DNA of 45,969 nucleotides, taken from Carthagonibacter sp032251515. GTDB taxonomy: Bacteria; Gemmatimonadota; Gemmatimonadetes; Palauibacterales; Palauibacteraceae. Made by a program: the position numbers and the translations under genes. The notes under the pieces were generated by a model. The model worked only from the letters and a program-made list of their open reading frames with translations, was not told the origin of the DNA and did no database searches. The stretch spans positions 1-45,969 of the forward strand of contig JAVVDU010000017.1 of assembly GCA_032251515.1 (NCBI GenBank). Reading direction: 5' to 3'. Shown here piece after piece: positions 43,242 through 45,969 of this stretch; position 1 is the stretch's first letter; every line of letters begins with the position of its first letter.

Positions 43242-45785
43242 ATGCACGACCCGACGACGATCGAAGCGAAGTGGCAGGCCTGGTGGGAGGCGAACCGGAC
43301 GAACGAGCCGGACCTCGATGGCGCCGCCCGGCCCTACTACAACCTGATGATGTTCCCCTATCCCTCGGCCGAAGGACTGCACGTGGGGAACCTGTACGCG
43401 TTCACCGGCGCCGACTTCCACGGCCGCTTCCGGCGCCTGCGGGGCCACGACGTCTTCCAGCCGATCGGCTTCGACGCGTTCGGGATCCACTCCGAAAACT
43501 ACGCGCTGAAGGTCGACATCCACCCGATGGAGCTGATCCCGCGCAGCATCGCGAACTTCACGCGGCAGCTCCGCCGGTCCGGGATCATGTACGACTGGTC
43601 GCGCACGGTCACGACGACCGATCCCGAATACTACCGCTGGACGCAGTGGATCTTCCTGCAGCTCCACCGGGCCGGCCTCGCGGTGAAGAAGGAGGCGCCC
43701 GTGAACTGGTGCCCCTCCTGCAAGACCGTGCTGGCGAACGAGCAGGTGGAGGGCGGTCGGTGCGAGCGCTGCACTGCCGAGGTGGGGCAGCGGCTGCTCA
43801 GCCAGTGGTTCTTCCGGATCACCGAGTATGCCGAGCGGCTGCTGGCCAATCTCGACTGGATCGACTGGTCATCCTCGACCCTCACGGCGCAGCGGAACTG
43901 GATCGGCCGCTCCGAGGGCGCCCTCATCCGCTTCGCGCTCGCGGGCGAGGGGGACGGGGCGGCCGGGGTGGAGGCGGCCGGAGGTGCCGAGGGTGCCGGC
44001 GATTCCGAGGTGGCCGAACAGGCTGACGGCACGAACCCCGCGATCGAGGTGTTCACGACCCGGCCCGACACGTTGTTCGGGGCGACGTTCATGGTGCTGG
44101 CGCCCGAGCACCCCCTGGTCGAGGCCCTGACGACGGAGGATCGGCGCGCCGAGGTCGAAGCGTACCGGACGGCGGCCGCTGCCATCGACCTCGTGGAGCG
44201 GCGAAAGACGGAGGAGCGCACGAAGACCGGCGTGTTCACCGGCGGGCACGCCGTCAACCCGGCCACCGGCGAGCGGATTCCCGTCTGGATCGCCGACTAC
44301 GTCCTGATGGAGTACGGGACAGGCGCGATCATGGCCGTGCCCGCTCACGACCAGCGGGATTTCGAGTTCGCCCGCCAGTTCGGGCTGGAGATCCGACCCG
44401 TCGTGGCCCCGCCCGAGGTCGTGGCGGCGGCCGCCGACCCCGCCGCCGTGGACCTGGAGCTCGGGGACGCGGCGTTCGTGGCGCACGCCGCGGGCGAGCA
44501 GCTCGTGAACAGCGGCGCGTTCAGCGGCCTGCACGCGGAGGAGGGCGGCGAACGGATCGTCGCGTGGCTCGGCGAGCGCGGCCTGGCCGAGCCGCAGGTG
44601 AACTTCCGGCTCCACGACTGGTGCATCTCGCGCCAGCGCTACTGGGGCCCACCGATCCCCATTCTGTACTGCGACGCGTGCGGCACCGTGCCGGTGCCCG
44701 AGGAGGATCTGCCCGTCGTGCTGCCGCACCTCGAGCGCTTCAAGCCGGGGGACGACGGGGTCGCGCCTCTTGCCAAGGACGCCTCCTTCTACGAGGCCGC
44801 CTGCCCATCCTGCGGCGGTGCGGCCCGGCGGGAGACGGACGTCTCCGACACGTTCCTCGACAGCGCGTGGTACTTTCTCCGCTACCCCAGCACGGACTTC
44901 GACGACCGCCCCGTCGACCCCGGGCGCACCCGGCGCTGGCTGCCCGTCGACATGTACATCGGGGGAGAAGAGCACGCCGTACTCCACCTCCTGTATTCCC
45001 GCTTCATCACGATGGTGCTGCACGACCTGGGGCACCTGCCGTTCGAGGAGCCGTACGAGCGCTTCCGGAAGCACGGCCTGATCATCCGGGAAGGCGCGAA
45101 GATGTCCAAGACGAAGGGCAACGTCGTGAACCCCGACGAGTACATCGACCGCTACGGGGCCGACGCCTTCCGCACCTACCTGATGTTCCTCGGCCCCTAC
45201 CAGGAGGGCGGAGACTTCCGGGACAGCGGCATCGCCGGGCCGCAGCGGTTCCTGTCGCGTACCGCTGACGCCGTGCGCGCGGCGGTCGCCACCGGCGCGA
45301 CCGGCTTCCCGGATCCCGACGTGGAGCGGGCCGTGCACGCGACGATCCGCCAGGTCACCGGGGACTTCGAGACCCTGTCGTTCAACACCGCGATCGCCGC
45401 CCTCATGGAGCTCCTGAACGCCCTGCGCGCCGGCGGGCGCGTGCCGACCGTGGACGAGGTGCGGCCGCTCGTCGTGATGCTCGGTCCCATCGCCCCGCAC
45501 CTCGCCGACGAGCTGTGGGAAGAACTCGGCGGCACGCCCAGCCTGTTCGAGCACGCCCGCTGGCCGGAGCACGACCCCGCGAAGCTCCGGACGGATGAGG
45601 TCGAGCTCCCCGTGCAGGTGAACGGCAAGCTGCGCGCGACCGTGTCCGTCCCGCGCGGCGCCACCGAGGAAGCCGCCCGCGAGGCCGCCCTCGCCCGGGA
45701 GGGCGTGCAGCGGCACGTGGCGGATGGCGAGGTGGTGAAGGTGGTGTACCTGCCGGACCGGTTGCTGAACTTCGTGGTCCGGTAG
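43242..45785 (+). CDS. leuS: Leucyl-tRNA synthetase
   Basis: The 847-aa protein has the class I HIGH motif (YPSAEGLHVGN, here HVGN), FDAFGIHSENYA, a zinc-type pair of CXXC motifs (NWCPSCKTVLA, GRCERCTAE), the CP1 editing domain (TTRPDTLFGATF, MEYGTGAIMAVPAHDQRD), and the KMSKTKGN motif near residue 622. It ends with an anticodon-binding domain (PIAPHLADELWEELGG, QVNGKLRATVSVP). A low-complexity Ala/Gly/Glu insertion of about 35 residues (about residues 234-268) precedes the editing domain. It charges tRNA-Leu. Confidence 0.97.
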   Translation: MHDPTTIEAKWQAWWEANRTNEPDLDGAARPYYNLMMFPYPSAEGLHVGNLYAFTGADFHGRFRRLRGHDVFQPIGFDAFGIHSENYALKVDIHPMELIPRSIANFTRQLRRSGIMYDWSRTVTTTDPEYYRWTQWIFLQLHRAGLAVKKEAPVNWCPSCKTVLANEQVEGGRCERCTAEVGQRLLSQWFFRITEYAERLLANLDWIDWSSSTLTAQRNWIGRSEGALIRFALAGEGDGAAGVEAAGGAEGAGDSEVAEQADGTNPAIEVFTTRPDTLFGATFMVLAPEHPLVEALTTEDRRAEVEAYRTAAAAIDLVERRKTEERTKTGVFTGGHAVNPATGERIPVWIADYVLMEYGTGAIMAVPAHDQRDFEFARQFGLEIRPVVAPPEVVAAAADPAAVDLELGDAAFVAHAAGEQLVNSGAFSGLHAEEGGERIVAWLGERGLAEPQVNFRLHDWCISRQRYWGPPIPILYCDACGTVPVPEEDLPVVLPHLERFKPGDDGVAPLAKDASFYEAACPSCGGAARRETDVSDTFLDSAWYFLRYPSTDFDDRPVDPGRTRRWLPVDMYIGGEEHAVLHLLYSRFITMVLHDLGHLPFEEPYERFRKHGLIIREGAKMSKTKGNVVNPDEYIDRYGADAFRTYLMFLGPYQEGGDFRDSGIAGPQRFLSRTADAVRAAVATGATGFPDPDVERAVHATIRQVTGDFETLSFNTAIAALMELLNALRAGGRVPTVDEVRPLVVMLGPIAPHLADELWEELGGTPSLFEHARWPEHDPAKLRTDEVELPVQVNGKLRATVSVPRGATEEAAREAALAREGVQRHVADGEVVKVVYLPDRLLNFVVR

Positions 45786-45812
45786 GGGGCGGGGACGCCG
45801 GCGCGTGGCGCG

Positions 45813-45892
45813 TTCGCGGGCGTGTGGAATCCCCGGCGGGGCGGGTTCGTGGTCGCGTGGTGGCGCGGTCACGCCTTCGCGGGCGTGTGGAA
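45813..45892. repeat. 17-bp direct repeat after leuS
   Basis: TTCGCGGGCGTGTGGAA occurs at 45813-45829 and 45876-45892 (63-bp period), each followed by a GGCGGGGCGGG run. The copies lie downstream of leuS and immediately before the DnaA-box-like element at the window edge. Confidence 0.7.
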
Positions 45893-45938
45893 ACGTGGCG
45901 GGGCGGGTCCGACAGTCCGCCCCCCGTCCGGTGCTCTA

Positions 45939-45955
45939 TTGACAGATTTTCCACA
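45939..45955 (+). promoter_or_regulatory. TTGACA -35 element and DnaA-box-like TTTTCCACA
   Basis: TTGACA (45939-45944) is a consensus -35 hexamer. TTTTCCACA (45947-45955) fits the DnaA-box consensus TTWTNCACA. A single box does not prove an origin or a dnaA promoter, but the AT-rich patch after a GC-rich stretch fits either. The window ends 14 bases later. Confidence 0.4.
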
Positions 45956-45969
45956 GGGGGTGCGGTGAC

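Overview
The window is about 70% GC and gene-dense, with ATG/GTG starts and GGAGG-type ribosome binding sites. It is chromosomal rather than a mobile element: I see no transposase, integrase, phage gene, CRISPR array, tRNA or rRNA. The mix of genes (a peptidase MA/propeller/outer-membrane-barrel protein, a baeRF protein, LVIVD and BNR propeller proteins, DPP-IV, and many multiheme cytochromes) fits a Gram-negative, high-GC environmental bacterium. I think Gemmatimonadota is most likely, but this is inferred from gene style and not proven. A run of 100 Ns (10437-10536) marks a scaffold gap, so this is a draft or metagenome-derived assembly.

Layout. 1-8.7 kb: the 3' part of a hybrid histidine kinase, a nine-heme lipoprotein with a collagen-like stalk, a CopC-CopD copper protein with a CsoR-like inverted repeat upstream, two secreted beta-propeller lipoproteins and a DUF302 protein. 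8.9-14.2 kb: an RlpA-like SPOR protein, the large gap-split peptidase/propeller/barrel protein and a baeRF protein. 14.2-17 kb (minus): Fur-family regulator, pyrE, proline dehydrogenase and an NfuA-like Fe-S carrier. 17.2-23.5 kb (plus): DUF192 lipoprotein, fumC, BNR propeller, dipeptidyl peptidase IV and queE. 23.6-40.9 kb: the respiratory island (below). 41.3-45.8 kb: a small membrane protein overlapping a CDF metal transporter, a V4R-like protein and leuS. The last 30 bases carry a DnaA-box-like sequence next to a TTGACA element.

The respiratory island is the notable part. Reading down the minus strand from 40.9 kb: a protein with four monoheme cytochrome c domains, a nine-heme membrane-anchored cytochrome, a Rieske protein and a cytochrome b (together a bc-type quinol-oxidising complex with unusual c subunits), then acetyl-CoA synthetase. 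Next come a nine-heme lipoprotein, a ten-heme protein, an intrinsic terminator, an 11-heme protein fused to a membrane cytochrome b domain, a 19-heme protein with the same kind of fusion, an outer-membrane beta-barrel, and a 16-heme periplasmic cytochrome whose start codon overlaps the barrel's stop codon. A convergent four-heme cytochrome closes the island. Counting two expanded motifs (CX3CH and CX4CH), the window encodes 91 candidate c-heme sites.

The order inner-membrane quinone module, periplasmic multiheme domains, outer-membrane barrel, lipid-anchored cytochromes suggests an electron path across the envelope. This could serve extracellular electron transfer or an unrecognised reductase/oxidase. 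The barrel does not look like a classical MtrB, and the direction of electron flow and terminal partner cannot be read from the sequence.
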